Source: Ruminococcus flavefaciens
Lineage (GTDB): Bacteria > Bacillota > Clostridia > Oscillospirales > Ruminococcaceae
Direction: 5' to 3'
DNA: 64,000 nucleotides
Assembly (NCBI RefSeq): GCF_900108555.1
Contig: NZ_FNWV01000003.1
Span: forward strand, 62,334-126,333
The position numbers were made by a program, and so were the translations under genes. Positions 22,049 to 32,433 of this stretch are shown piece after piece. The notes beneath the pieces were generated by a model, which saw only the letters and a program-made list of their open reading frames with translations, had not been told where the DNA came from and ran no database searches. Numbering within the stretch: the first letter of the stretch is position 1; each line of letters begins with the position of its first letter.

Positions 22049-23140
22049 TTATTTCTTATTCAAAGCATTTGCCTTTGCCGCAAGTGCAGCAAGATCTATT
22101 TTACCGCCTTTTTTCTCTCCGCCCTCGGGCTTCTTTTCAGCGGGCTTTTCCTGTTCCGGATCAGTATCTTTTTTCTCTTCCGTATTTTTATCAGTGTTTT
22201 CTTTTTTAGCTCCGATGGACTCTGCCATTTGTTTGAGCTTATCAAGTTCTTCCTGTTTTTTGCGTTTTTCTTCCTCGCTGTTCATATTATCACGTATCTT
22301 ATCAGCAAGGCTTGCAGGCTTTTCAGGATACTCGGGATTATAGTGCTCAGGTGTTTTGAATACAGGGATACCGCCGTTTACGAGCTTCGTCTCTGTATCT
22401 CCGAGAAGCTCCTTTGCCTTCAGCAGTCTGTCGATGCCTTCATTTCTCAGCTGTTCAAAAGCTTCTTCCATGAACTCGACCTGTGATTTGAGTATATGTA
22501 CATCATCGATCGCGGCAGCTCTGAGATTATTTGAAGCTACCTCCATCTGCTCGGCTCTGTTCTTTGCCTCTGCAAGTCTCTCGGCAGCAGTCATCTCTGC
22601 CTCATATATGATATGCTCTGCTTCAAGATTTGCCTCGGAAACGATATCCTCAGCAAGCTTCTTGGCTTTATACTCCATATCAGCAGCCTTTGATCTTGCA
22701 TCGCTTTCAAGCATAGATCTCGACTTCTGTGCTTCGATAAATACACTGCTGAGAGCAGTAGCCTCGTCCTGTGCCATTAAAGCAGCGCACTTTGTCTCGG
22801 CAGTTTTCAGCTTATCTTTAAGCTCTTCTATCTCAGCCTCTTTGTCTTTCAGTTCCTGCTCGTACTTGCGGTTTTCATCATCAGTCGCTTTAAGCTTCAG
22901 ATTAAGGGTATTATTCTGGACCTGTACCTGTGTAAGCTTGGCGCGTTCTTCGGCAAGCACTGATTCCTGTGCCTTTTCCTTATCCGTACCTTTTTTATAT
23001 GCCTCCAGCAGGAGTTTTGTTTCTCTGAGCTCATTTCTCAGATCATGTACCTGTGTATTGAGAAACTCCATTCTCCTGACAACAGATTCCTTATCATATC
23101 CGCCAAATGGGACAGTTTTGATAAATCTTGGTTCAGCCAT
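22049..23140 (-). CDS. Coiled-coil protein, DivIVA-like
   Basis: 363 aa from ATG 23140 (AAGGAGG upstream). The N-terminus (FIKTVPFGGYDKESVVRRME) resembles the DivIVA/GpsB membrane-binding segment. Residues 30-250 form long coiled coil with heptad Ala/Leu/Glu runs, and the tail is Lys/Glu/Pro-rich (EEKKDTDPEQEKPAEKKPEG). Probably a scaffold at the membrane or pole; pairing with the hydrogenase-like sensor in one operon suggests it localises that protein. Confidence 0.65.
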   Translation of the reverse strand: MAEPRFIKTVPFGGYDKESVVRRMEFLNTQVHDLRNELRETKLLLEAYKKGTDKEKAQESVLAEERAKLTQVQVQNNTLNLKLKATDDENRKYEQELKDKEAEIEELKDKLKTAETKCAALMAQDEATALSSVFIEAQKSRSMLESDARSKAADMEYKAKKLAEDIVSEANLEAEHIIYEAEMTAAERLAEAKNRAEQMEVASNNLRAAAIDDVHILKSQVEFMEEAFEQLRNEGIDRLLKAKELLGDTETKLVNGGIPVFKTPEHYNPEYPEKPASLADKIRDNMNSEEEKRKKQEELDKLKQMAESIGAKKENTDKNTEEKKDTDPEQEKPAEKKPEGGEKKGGKIDLAALAAKANALNKK

Positions 23141-23230
23141 AAAAAATATCCTCCTTGCTTCACCCGACCGAATGGTGATCTGCAAAGCAATGCAGAAGCA
23201 AGCGCATTTATCGAGTATTGATATATAATC

Positions 23231-23259
23231 ATTATACACCATATTGAAAATATAGTCAA
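23231..23259 (-). promoter_or_regulatory. Promoter of coiled-coil/sensor operon
   Basis: TTGACT (23254-23259), 17 bp, TATAAT (23231-23236) on the minus strand. Confidence 0.8.
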
Positions 23260-23271
23260 TGAAAAAACTGC

Positions 23272-23304
23272 ACAAAAAAGAGGGCGGTTTTATGTAAACC
23301 GCCC
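23272..23304 (-). terminator. Terminator of 188-aa hypothetical gene
   Basis: GGGCGGTTT (23282-23290) / AAACCGCCC (23296-23304) followed on the minus strand by CTCTTTTTTG. Confidence 0.8.
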
Positions 23305-23337
23305 AAATAGTACCTTTTTTACTCTGCAATGCAGATA

Positions 23338-23904
23338 TTACCAGTCATTTTCACTGTCTGCGATAAGTTTTTTGACCTCTTCGTTATTGTAAAGTCCCAG
23401 ATCAAAGAGTCTGTCAGCCTGTTTCTGAGTTATTTTTCCCTGCTCTGTAAACACGAACTGTCCGTGCTGACGCTGTGTGCCGTCCCATGAGTCTATGACC
23501 TGGAGCCAGCCGTTCCTGTCAAGAGTCTTTTCGGGGAATTTCGAGTCGGGATAGAATTTCTGAACTATCATCTTAGCGCACTTATTATGGTTGGTATAGC
23601 CGCAAGAATAGGTATCGCCCTCGGGAGATATCCAGCCCAGCTTGAACTCGGGATCGTTGAGAGTATACATCTCTTCAAGCTCAAGAGGAGTCTCCTTATC
23701 GGACTCGATTATCCTGTTGAAGCCGTATTCATCGGGGCGGAAGTGATAATAGCCGCCTCTTCCGTCAAAAACTACGGGCAGCTGTTCCTCGGTGATTATA
23801 TCTTCAAAGCCTGTTCCCTCAAGATCCTCGAGGGTATCTGCGTATCTGTAACAATAGCTCCCCGTAGAGGAATCATATACCGCATATTTTTTCACCTGAA
23901 ACAC
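23338..23904 (-). CDS. Hypothetical protein, 188 aa
   Basis: Soluble, aromatic-rich and acidic, without a motif I recognise. The middle (GRGGYYHFRPDEYGFNRII) and C-terminal parts (RNGWLQVIDSWDGTQ) look like compact beta structure; Cys and His occur close together (SCGYTNHNKC). It has its own promoter and terminator, so it is a single-gene unit. No signal peptide. Confidence 0.6.
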   Translation of the reverse strand: MFQVKKYAVYDSSTGSYCYRYADTLEDLEGTGFEDIITEEQLPVVFDGRGGYYHFRPDEYGFNRIIESDKETPLELEEMYTLNDPEFKLGWISPEGDTYSCGYTNHNKCAKMIVQKFYPDSKFPEKTLDRNGWLQVIDSWDGTQRQHGQFVFTEQGKITQKQADRLFDLGLYNNEEVKKLIADSENDW

Positions 23905-23944
23905 CTGCCTTTCATTATTATTGTTAATTTTTTGCTACAGGTAT

Positions 23945-23973
23945 ATTTTAACACTTTTCCTACTCTCTGTCAA
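23945..23973 (-). promoter_or_regulatory. Promoter of 188-aa hypothetical gene
   Basis: TTGACA (23968-23973), 17 bp, TAAAAT (23945-23950). Confidence 0.75.
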
Positions 23974-24030
23974 ATAGAATAAAATTCAGAAAGTACGATA
24001 TCTTTGTATAAATTGCACACATATACGGGT

Positions 24031-24060
24031 AAAAAAGCGGCTGCCACAACTGACAGCCGC
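24031..24060 (-). terminator. Terminator of SBP/GGDEF operon
   Basis: GCGGCTG (24037-24043) / CAGCCGC (24054-24060), then TTTTTT on the minus strand. Confidence 0.8.
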
Positions 24061-24077
24061 TCTGCGATCCCTTCGGA

Positions 24078-25283
24078 TCAGATATTCATTACTGTGCTTA
24101 TCATGTTACCGCCGTTCATCTTAGCGTTTCTCATAGCTGTATCAAGCTTTACGAGCAGTGAGTTAACGTTAAGGCAGTCGCCCGGTAAGTAGTGGTAAAC
24201 AGCGCCTGAGCAAGGAAGCTGAACTGCGAGGTTCAGTACTTCGTACGGGCTGCTCATTACACGCTGGATATTCTGAGCGATACCCATTGCCTGGCTCTCG
24301 GAGATATTCTTGTTGAATACGAAGCAGAACTCATTACCTGTGATGTTGTAGATCTCTGCAACTTCACTGAATTCTTCCTTGAGCTTCTCAGCAACTGCTG
24401 CGAGGTACTCGTCACCGAAGTCATATCCGTAAGTATCGTTGATACTTCTGAAGTTATCCATATCGAATACTGCGATCTGGAATCTGCCTGATTCGAGTCT
24501 GTCGTTGATATCGTTATCAAGAGCATAACGGTTCTTCATACCTGTAAGAACGTTGATAACAGCAAGGTCGCTTGCCTTCTGACGTGTAGTCTTGAGCTTT
24601 GCATCGACCTCTGCGAGGCTCTTCTCACGCTCTTCGAGCTCGAGTCTTGCTTTCTTAGCCTTTCTTGCGAACAGCCATACAGCAATTTCACCGAGGATAG
24701 CAACTACGAGCATCATTGTCATAAGGAGATATGACTGGATAGTGTTTTTCCTCATGATCTTACCTGTATCAGCAGAAACGATATCAATTGTAGATGTAAG
24801 CATCTCTGAAGCTGTAACCTGCATAGGATAGATGTCCTGCTTCAGGATATAGCCCATTTCCTGATAGTTACCTGATGTTACGGCACTTGTACCCATAGCG
24901 TCAAGCTTCTGCTTATAGGAATTGATGATGTTCTTAGCGTAGTTATATCTTCTCATAGCCTCATCTGAAAGGCCTTCTGTTGCTTCAAAAGCGTGCTCGG
25001 CATCAATGATGTTGCCGTAACGTGCTTCGGTATCCTTTGTGATAGCTTCCATATCAGTTTTAAGATTTGCTGCGATAGCGATTGTATCGTTGTTGATCTC
25101 TGAAAGCTGACCGTTGATCTTGTTGAGAGAGTTCATAACTCTCGATGTTGTCTGTGAAACATTTGAGTTGTTCCAGTAGATCCTGTCAACGAGGATAGCG
25201 TTTACAATGTACATAACAGCAACAAGAATTGCAGCTGCAATATATGCACCTGAATTTTTAAATTTTGATTTTCCTTTAGCCAT
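24078..25283 (-). CDS. Membrane GGDEF-domain protein, degenerate signature
   Basis: 401 aa. TM1 at about 13-33 and TM2 at about 190-210 flank a 150-residue all-helical extracytoplasmic sensor of the four-helix-bundle type. A coiled linker and a GGDEF domain follow (LTGMKNRYALDND, FDMDNFRSINDTYGYDFGDE). The signature is TGNEF in place of GG(D/E)EF, and no RxxD inhibitory site is seen, so cyclic-di-GMP synthesis is doubtful; it may bind a nucleotide or act as a receptor. It lies 15 bp behind the binding-protein gene. Confidence 0.82.
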   Translation of the reverse strand: MAKGKSKFKNSGAYIAAAILVAVMYIVNAILVDRIYWNNSNVSQTTSRVMNSLNKINGQLSEINNDTIAIAANLKTDMEAITKDTEARYGNIIDAEHAFEATEGLSDEAMRRYNYAKNIINSYKQKLDAMGTSAVTSGNYQEMGYILKQDIYPMQVTASEMLTSTIDIVSADTGKIMRKNTIQSYLLMTMMLVVAILGEIAVWLFARKAKKARLELEEREKSLAEVDAKLKTTRQKASDLAVINVLTGMKNRYALDNDINDRLESGRFQIAVFDMDNFRSINDTYGYDFGDEYLAAVAEKLKEEFSEVAEIYNITGNEFCFVFNKNISESQAMGIAQNIQRVMSSPYEVLNLAVQLPCSGAVYHYLPGDCLNVNSLLVKLDTAMRNAKMNGGNMISTVMNI

Positions 25284-25298
25284 TAGTTCCTACCTCCA

Positions 25299-26426
25299 TC
25301 AGAATTTATCGGGATAAAGCAAGAGCTGAATGTATTCGTCATTCATATTGCTTCCGTTAACAAAGGTAGCACCGATATCAAGGTCACAAGTAACGCTGGT
25401 TCCGCCGATAAGTCTCTTTGCATATCTTACACCAACATAGCCCATCATATATGGATTCTGAACTACTGTACCGTCAAGAGTGCCCTTTCTGATAAAGCTT
25501 AGCTCTTCTTCATCAGAGTTAAATCCTATAACGATGATCTTGTCATCAAGTTTAAGCTTGCTTACAGCATCACAAACGCCGAGAGTAGTATTTGTGTTTG
25601 TTGCAAACATGATAGAAATGCCGTTTCCGTCTTCCCCGAGGAGTCTAAGAGACTCTTCCTCAGCCTTTTTACGTTCTGCAACGCGATCGCCCTGGATAAA
25701 GCTCTTTGAGAACTTTTCAAGCTTGCTGTTGTATTCAGCCTCAGCTGCTTCCTCAGCTTCTCTGAGCTTGTCAGGATCTGTTTCTGTAACTGTAGGTTTC
25801 TTTATTTTCTGAGCTGCATATGAAGTAAGTACGCTGATAAAGCCTTCGATACGCTCTTCAGCTGTAGAAGCGGTATGACCGATGATAGCGATCTTGCCGA
25901 GCTTTTCATAATCAGCACCCTTATTCTCGAGGATCTTGGCAACATTTCTTGCTGCTACCGCACCGCTGTCAATATCGGACGATCTTATGAAAGAATCGAT
26001 CTTGCCATAATCGTTTACCTTTGAGTTGATGTTTACGATCTTGATTCCCTTTGCAACTGCTTCATCAAAAGCAGAATTCAGCTCTGTCGGGCTGTTAGGA
26101 GCTATAACGATAGCCTTTGCGTCAGCTGCTATAGCCTCTTTGATAGCGGCTACCTGTGAAACGTAATCATTATCACTTGTCGCAACTGTATAGAGTATCT
26201 GAGCACCAAGCTCTTTTCCGGCATCTTCTGCGCCCTTCTTTACATCATCCCAGAAGCTGAGCTGCTGTTTTGTGATAACGGCTATCTTCGGAGGCGGACC
26301 GCCTTGACCACCTTGACCTCCTGGACCACCTGCATTCTGAGACTTTCCGCATCCGGCTGAAATAAGCATCATAGCAGAAAGAGTGCATGAAGCAATTGCT
26401 CTGAATATGCTTTTTCTTTTGTTCAT
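25299..26426 (-). CDS. Lipoprotein periplasmic-binding protein (sugar/AI-2 type)
   Basis: 375 aa from ATG 26426 (AAGGAGG). Lipobox ISAGC, a GGPGGQGGQGG spacer, then a type I periplasmic-binding fold (KIAVITKQQLSFWDDVKKG, AIKEAIAADAKAIVIAPNS, IVIGFNSDEEE). A charged helical insertion (about residues 210-260) separates the lobes. No permease or ATPase is nearby; the only partner is the membrane GGDEF protein. A ligand-sensing rather than transport role is inferred. Confidence 0.85.
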   Translation of the reverse strand: MNKRKSIFRAIASCTLSAMMLISAGCGKSQNAGGPGGQGGQGGPPPKIAVITKQQLSFWDDVKKGAEDAGKELGAQILYTVATSDNDYVSQVAAIKEAIAADAKAIVIAPNSPTELNSAFDEAVAKGIKIVNINSKVNDYGKIDSFIRSSDIDSGAVAARNVAKILENKGADYEKLGKIAIIGHTASTAEERIEGFISVLTSYAAQKIKKPTVTETDPDKLREAEEAAEAEYNSKLEKFSKSFIQGDRVAERKKAEEESLRLLGEDGNGISIMFATNTNTTLGVCDAVSKLKLDDKIIVIGFNSDEEELSFIRKGTLDGTVVQNPYMMGYVGVRYAKRLIGGTSVTCDLDIGATFVNGSNMNDEYIQLLLYPDKF

Positions 26427-26468
26427 TATACTGAACCTCCTTAAATCAATTAAACCCGATACACCGCA

Positions 26469-26558
26469 GGATATCTGCTGATATTCCACTTACATCCTCA
26501 TATCATGGAACATATGAGCTTGCGGTTTTTCCCCCAGTCAGGCTATGTCTTGATATCC
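26469..26558 (-). ncRNA. Structured 5' leader of the SBP/GGDEF operon, possible riboswitch
   Basis: Begins almost at the predicted transcription start. An outer stem pairs GGATATC with GATATCC (26552-26558 with 26469-26475). An inner stem CTCATAT / ATATGAG (26497-26503 / 26512-26518) closes an 8-nt loop. Between them is a purine-rich bulge, ACTGGGGGAAAAACCGCAAG. I could not match it to a riboswitch class I know well. Confidence 0.45.
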
Positions 26559-26565
26559 ATAACTC

Positions 26566-26594
26566 ATTTTATCACATTTCTTCCGCAATTTCAA
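26566..26594 (-). promoter_or_regulatory. Promoter of SBP/GGDEF operon
   Basis: TTGAAA (26589-26594), 17 bp, TAAAAT (26566-26571); the predicted start is a few nt before the structured leader. Confidence 0.75.
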
Positions 26595-26839
26595 CACTAT
26601 TTTGTAAATTGATTATTCGCGGCATGTACAAAAATATCAAAAAATTTATATGCATTTTAATCAATTTTATACATCAGGTTAATTTAGCTTAATAAATTAC
26701 AGATATGCTTAACCGATTTGCATTTCATAATATTTTTTCTCGATAATACGCTCGGTAAAAGGTACTTTAATATTGCACAAACTATAGCGGTTATTTTTGT
26801 AAAAGTTAATTCAAATTTGCCTGTTCATTTTCTTTACGC

Positions 26840-26868
26840 TTGACATTGATATTGAAAAGTGTTATACT
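26840..26868 (+). promoter_or_regulatory. Promoter of kinase/vWA/PP2C operon
   Basis: TTGACA (26840-26845), 17 bp, TATACT (26863-26868), 72 bp before the first ATG. The 240 bp between it and the SBP promoter are AT-rich and show no gene. Confidence 0.8.
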
Positions 26869-26940
26869 AAATGTGATAACAATATAAAGTCGCATATATA
26901 ATTATTGCGCTGCTATATTTATACGTCAGGAGGAGAGATC

Positions 26941-27984
26941 ATGCAATGCGAGAAATGCAACGCACCACTTGACCCTAAGCTTACTGCCTGCCCTCAATGC
27001 GGTGCTCCCGTTCCGCAAAACATCGAGGGATTTGAAAATACTATGGAGTTTCAGCATGAGCTGCGAGCTATCGTTGTAAACGACGGTCCGCGCGCTGTAA
27101 CGAACAGGGATAGATTTATCGGTCTTCTCAACGATCATATCCCTGATTATGATAAGGAGCGTCGCTTACTTATTAATATGTATCGTACAGGCATACTTAA
27201 AATGATGCTTGAGGAAAAAAATCACGAGATAGCTGTTATGAAGGCTAAGAGCTATATGCTCGGTGATCTTTTCCTTTCGGAAAATGCTTCGGAATTCGTG
27301 GTCGCTTGTTTTACATACCTTCTTTGCTGGCCCTATGAGTCACCGCTGAAGGTGCTTCCCGAAAGTGAGGACGGCGACGATAAGAAGGAAGAAGAGACAA
27401 GAAAGAGACCTGTTGATATCAACGAAATGGTATTTATGCCGCGTAACGCCCTCAGATACAGACTCAGCGGCAATATCGCCATTCCCGACGGATATACAAA
27501 GCTCGAAGCCTTCTGCTTCGATAAATTCGGATCACTCAGAACTATCAAGCTCCCGTCAACGCTTCTTGCTATCGGCGAGTATTGCTTCTCATCATGTAAG
27601 CGTCTGAGAGGTCTTGACCTTCCAGAAGGATTAAGGATAATCAAGCAGGGTGCTTTCAGCCAGTGTACAAACCTGGTAATGGTAAAGATACCTGACGGCG
27701 TGCTCGAGATCGAGGACAGTACGTTCTCTTTCTGTACAAGCCTCGAAGTTATTGAGATACCGCCAAGTGTAAGCAGTATCGGTGCGGAAGCATTTTCAGG
27801 CTGTGACAAGCTGAGAAAACTCTTCCTCCCCGAAAGCATAAAGTTCATCGACGCAAATGCTTTCTCATACTGCCCCAACCTTGTTATTTACTGCATAGAA
27901 AATTCATACGTTCATAAATACTGTTTAGCCACTGGAATAAGGTTCGTCCTCGTGACCTCGGCTGAAGAATATGAGCTTGACTAA
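26941..27984 (+). CDS. Zinc-ribbon plus BspA-type leucine-rich-repeat protein
   Basis: 347 aa. An N-terminal zinc ribbon CEKCNAPL...CPQCGAPV (residues 3-24), a helical middle, an acidic Lys/Glu linker, then about five BspA-type LRR units (IPDGYTKLEAFCFDKFGSL, LPEGLRIIKQGAFSQCTNL). There is no signal peptide, so unlike surface BspA proteins it is probably cytoplasmic and works with the kinase and phosphatase that follow (20-bp gap). ATG chosen after AGGAGGAGAG. Confidence 0.8.
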   Translation: MQCEKCNAPLDPKLTACPQCGAPVPQNIEGFENTMEFQHELRAIVVNDGPRAVTNRDRFIGLLNDHIPDYDKERRLLINMYRTGILKMMLEEKNHEIAVMKAKSYMLGDLFLSENASEFVVACFTYLLCWPYESPLKVLPESEDGDDKKEEETRKRPVDINEMVFMPRNALRYRLSGNIAIPDGYTKLEAFCFDKFGSLRTIKLPSTLLAIGEYCFSSCKRLRGLDLPEGLRIIKQGAFSQCTNLVMVKIPDGVLEIEDSTFSFCTSLEVIEIPPSVSSIGAEAFSGCDKLRKLFLPESIKFIDANAFSYCPNLVIYCIENSYVHKYCLATGIRFVLVTSAEEYELD

Positions 27985-28004
27985 TTAAGAAAGGATGAGA
28001 TCAT

Positions 28005-29348
28005 ATGATAGAGCTTGAAATAGGTCAGGAAGTCGAGATGGAATTCGGAGGCAAAGCCAAAGTGCTCAGCGTCATCGGAAGCGGTGGTCAGGGTATCGTT
28101 TACTTGGTTCGCTTCAACGGACAGAAATGGGCTCTTAAATGGTACGACATCAATAAGATGGCAAAGCCTGCTGCATTCCGCAAGAACTTACAGAACAACA
28201 TAAACGATGGTCCCCCAAGCAATAAGTTCCTCTGGCCAAAATATCTCACAAAAGAGATGGAGGACGGAACTTTCGGCTATATCATGGAGCTCAAGCCCGA
28301 GGGATTTGACTCCTTTGTTGACATCCTCAATACTTATAAGCTTGAGATAGACCCGCTTACGGGAAGAGGCGCAAAGCGTCCCGTAAAATTCAACACCCTC
28401 AGTGCTATGGTGACCTGCGTTATCAATATCGTTAACGCTTTCAGACAGCTTCACCGTGCAGGTAAGAGCTATCAGGACCTTAACGACGGAGGCTTCTTCA
28501 TCAATGTAAATACAGGAGCTGTCCTCGTCTGCGACTGTGATAACATCGCACCTGACGGAAGCAACTTCGGTATCGGCGGTAAGCCGGGATATATGGCTCC
28601 CGAGGTCGTAAGAGGCATCGCGCAGCCAAATGTTCAGACCGATAAATATTCACTTGCTGTAGTTTTATTTAAGCTCCTCTTCAGAGGCGATCCTATGGAA
28701 GGCGAAAAGGTCGTAAGAGACGTTTGCCTTACAGAGTCCTCTGAGCTTAAACACTACGGACAGAACGCAGTTTTCGTGTACGATCCCGATGACGCTTCAA
28801 ACCGTCCTGTAAGAGGTATACACGACAATATAATCAAGTTCTGGAGAATTTACCCTGATTATATAAAAGACGCATTTATCCGCTCCTTCACTACAGGTAT
28901 AAGCGATCCTACAAAGCGTATCATCGAGAATGAATGGCAGAAGCTGTTCATACGCCTCAGATCGGAGATCATACAGTGTGGCTGCGGAAGAACAAACTTC
29001 AGTTCGATGTTCATACATCAGAACGAAAAGACATTCAAATGCCCGAAATGCGGCATGGAATTCGTTACAATCGGATTCAGCAACCGCGATTACCGTACAC
29101 CGCTTTATCTCGGCTGTAAATTCTATGAGTGCGAGATCGTTCCCGAATCAGACGACTTCACAGCTGTTGCGGGCGAGCTCGTCGAGAATAAGCTGAAACA
29201 AGGCGTGCTCGGTATCAAGAATTGTTCGGACAGACAGTGGAAGGCAAAAATGCCGGACGGAGTATTCTACGATATCGCTCCAGGAAAAGGTTTCCCTGTA
29301 TGGCAGGGGCTTGAGATCGATTTCGGCGAAGTGAAAGCACAGATCTAA
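28005..29348 (+). CDS. Ser/Thr kinase-like protein with C-terminal zinc ribbon (TerY-P type)
   Basis: 447 aa. Kinase N-lobe GSGGQGIVYLV and ALKWYD lysine; the catalytic loop is YQDLNDGGFFIN (D present, HR replaced), and DFG is DCDN; GKPGYMAPEVV is the activation-segment end. A zinc ribbon CGCGRTNF...CPKCGMEF (about 325-350) and a small beta domain follow. This matches kinases of the TerY-P triad, and the next genes (vWA, PP2C) complete it. Activity seems possible despite the altered DFG. Confidence 0.85.
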   Translation: MIELEIGQEVEMEFGGKAKVLSVIGSGGQGIVYLVRFNGQKWALKWYDINKMAKPAAFRKNLQNNINDGPPSNKFLWPKYLTKEMEDGTFGYIMELKPEGFDSFVDILNTYKLEIDPLTGRGAKRPVKFNTLSAMVTCVINIVNAFRQLHRAGKSYQDLNDGGFFINVNTGAVLVCDCDNIAPDGSNFGIGGKPGYMAPEVVRGIAQPNVQTDKYSLAVVLFKLLFRGDPMEGEKVVRDVCLTESSELKHYGQNAVFVYDPDDASNRPVRGIHDNIIKFWRIYPDYIKDAFIRSFTTGISDPTKRIIENEWQKLFIRLRSEIIQCGCGRTNFSSMFIHQNEKTFKCPKCGMEFVTIGFSNRDYRTPLYLGCKFYECEIVPESDDFTAVAGELVENKLKQGVLGIKNCSDRQWKAKMPDGVFYDIAPGKGFPVWQGLEIDFGEVKAQI

Positions 29349-29392
29349 CCTGCTGTTTCAAAGCAGTATTACTGAAAGGATGTATGTAAATT

Positions 29393-30274
29393 ATGAGCAA
29401 TGAACATGTTACAGAACCGGAAGTGAACAAAAACGTTTCTCCTCTGGACGATTTCGATAATGCAGAGACAGTTTCTTCTGCAGCTTCTTCAGCTCCCGTA
29501 TCCGACGACAGCATTCTCGATTTTGATGACGATCCACTCAGTGCGACAAGCGTTTCCAAAAAGAGCCTCGTTATATTCTTCCTCATTGATACTTCAGGAA
29601 GTATGAAGGGCAAGAAGATGGGCGAGCTCAATACCGTTATGGAAGAGCTTATCCCTGAGATACGCAGAGTCGGCGAGGCTGATACAGACGTAAAGATCGC
29701 TGTTCTTACATTCTCTACCGAGGTAAGATGGATGTATTCAAATCCTATCCCGATAGAAGATTTTGAATGGGCAAGACTCCGTGCAAGCGGCGTTACAAGT
29801 ATGGGCGCAGCTTTCAAGGAGCTCAACCACAGAATGTCAAGAAACAGCTTCCTCAATTCACCTTCTCTGTCATTCGCTCCCGTTATATTCCTTATGACAG
29901 ACGGATATCCTTCCGATGACTATAAGGAAGGTCTGAGAGAGCTTCAGACAAACAGCTGGTACAAGTTCGGTCTTAAAGCCGCTCTCGGTATCGGTCAGGA
30001 AGCTAATGACAATATCCTTGCTGAGTTTACAGGCTCAAAGGATACAGTTGTTCACGCTTACTCAGGCGGACAGCTTGCTCAGATGATCAAGATCATCGCT
30101 GTAACCTCTTCTCAGATCGGCAGTAAGAGTATGACTCTCTCTGACGATACGAGCCACGAGATTGGAGAAGAAGATGTATTCGCTGCTAAGCAGAAACTCC
30201 TCGGTCAGCAGATCCAGGAGCTCGTTAGCACCCAGACCGATGGAGATGACGTCCCCTTCGATACAGGTTGGTAA
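29393..30274 (+). CDS. TerY-like von Willebrand factor A protein
   Basis: 293 aa. An acidic Ser-rich N-terminus (about 1-55), then a vWA domain with an intact MIDAS: DTSGS, the threonine in GVTSMGAAF, and MTDGYPSDD. A Ser/Asp-rich tail follows. In TerY-P systems the vWA protein is a metal-dependent scaffold and probable substrate of the kinase/phosphatase pair. It lies 44 bp after the kinase gene. Confidence 0.85.
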   Translation: MSNEHVTEPEVNKNVSPLDDFDNAETVSSAASSAPVSDDSILDFDDDPLSATSVSKKSLVIFFLIDTSGSMKGKKMGELNTVMEELIPEIRRVGEADTDVKIAVLTFSTEVRWMYSNPIPIEDFEWARLRASGVTSMGAAFKELNHRMSRNSFLNSPSLSFAPVIFLMTDGYPSDDYKEGLRELQTNSWYKFGLKAALGIGQEANDNILAEFTGSKDTVVHAYSGGQLAQMIKIIAVTSSQIGSKSMTLSDDTSHEIGEEDVFAAKQKLLGQQIQELVSTQTDGDDVPFDTGW

Positions 30275-30309
30275 TATCATTAAAATTTCGGGAGGAGGAC
30301 TGAAAAAAT

Positions 30310-31215
30310 ATGTTCAACGGCTTTAACCACTCGGTCATGGGCGCAAGCCATGAAAAGACCAATCTGGTTTGTCAGGACAGCTCTGCTTTTAAAGTCGGCG
30401 ATCACTACGCCATAGCTGTAGTTGCTGACGGTCACGGAAGCAAAAAGCATTTCAGGAGCCACCTCGGTTCAAAATTCGCTGTTGAAGCTACTATCGAAGC
30501 TATAGACCGTTTTTACGAGGATCGTGAGGCTCTGGAAGCAAATCTTCCGACTAATCACAAATTCATAATAAAAAATATAGAAAAGCAGATTATCTCAAAC
30601 TGGAATGTGAAGGTTGAAAAGCATCTGGCTGAAAACCCCGTTACCGATGATGAGAAAAGCAACTTTACACCAGAAGAATTTGAGGCTATCCTGCCCGAGT
30701 CATATTACGGCACTACCCTCGTTGCAGGAATATCAGGAGATAATTATACCTTCGGCGTACAGATCGGCGACGGAAGTCTCGTAGCTTTATTCGAGGACGG
30801 AAGAGCTGTTATGCCTATGGAGTATAACGAATCCGCACCTGCCAACGTAACTGCTTCGGTATGCAATTCAAACGCTGCATCACTGTTCAGCAGCTTTTAC
30901 GCACCGAATAAAAAACTCATCGCCCTTTACGGTTCTACCGACGGATTGTATACTTCCTTCGGCAGTGAGTATGACTTCCTTGATTATCATACCATAATCA
31001 CAAGTCAGCTCGTTAACCTTGAGACCTTCAAAAACATCATAGTCAATAACCTTAGCAAAAGATCTCGTTTCGGTACAGAGGACGATATTTCCCTTGCTTG
31101 TATATATAATGAGGATCTTCTGAAAGACAGGATCGACCTTATAAATAAAAGAGTCGATGAAAACAAGAAGGCTGCGGCACAGAGAAAGGCAGCTATGCTT
31201 GACAAAAAAGTCTGA
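30310..31215 (+). CDS. PP2C-family protein phosphatase
   Basis: 301 aa. PP2C metal residues in CQDSSAF, VADGHGSKKHF, GTTLVAGI, GSTDGLY and TEDDISLACIY are all present, so an active Mn/Mg-dependent Ser/Thr phosphatase is expected. It ends in a Lys/Ala-rich helix. Third member of the kinase/vWA/phosphatase triad; start behind GGGAGGAGG. Confidence 0.9.
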   Translation: MFNGFNHSVMGASHEKTNLVCQDSSAFKVGDHYAIAVVADGHGSKKHFRSHLGSKFAVEATIEAIDRFYEDREALEANLPTNHKFIIKNIEKQIISNWNVKVEKHLAENPVTDDEKSNFTPEEFEAILPESYYGTTLVAGISGDNYTFGVQIGDGSLVALFEDGRAVMPMEYNESAPANVTASVCNSNAASLFSSFYAPNKKLIALYGSTDGLYTSFGSEYDFLDYHTIITSQLVNLETFKNIIVNNLSKRSRFGTEDDISLACIYNEDLLKDRIDLINKRVDENKKAAAQRKAAMLDKKV

Positions 31216-31227
31216 CATAAGCTTTAA

Positions 31228-32430
<1,203 letters not shown>

Positions 32431-32433
<3 letters not shown>

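Noticed and set aside
22356..23228. A 290-codon Ser-rich frame antisense to the coiled-coil gene
   Set aside because: Ser/Ala-rich mirror translation is expected opposite a Glu/Ala/Leu coiled coil; no promoter or ribosome site.
26469..26558. Assignment of the SBP/GGDEF leader to the c-di-GMP-I riboswitch class
   Set aside because: The conserved c-di-GMP-I core elements (CACGCA..GGCAAACC, GGGACGCAAAGC) are absent; kept only as an unclassified structured leader.
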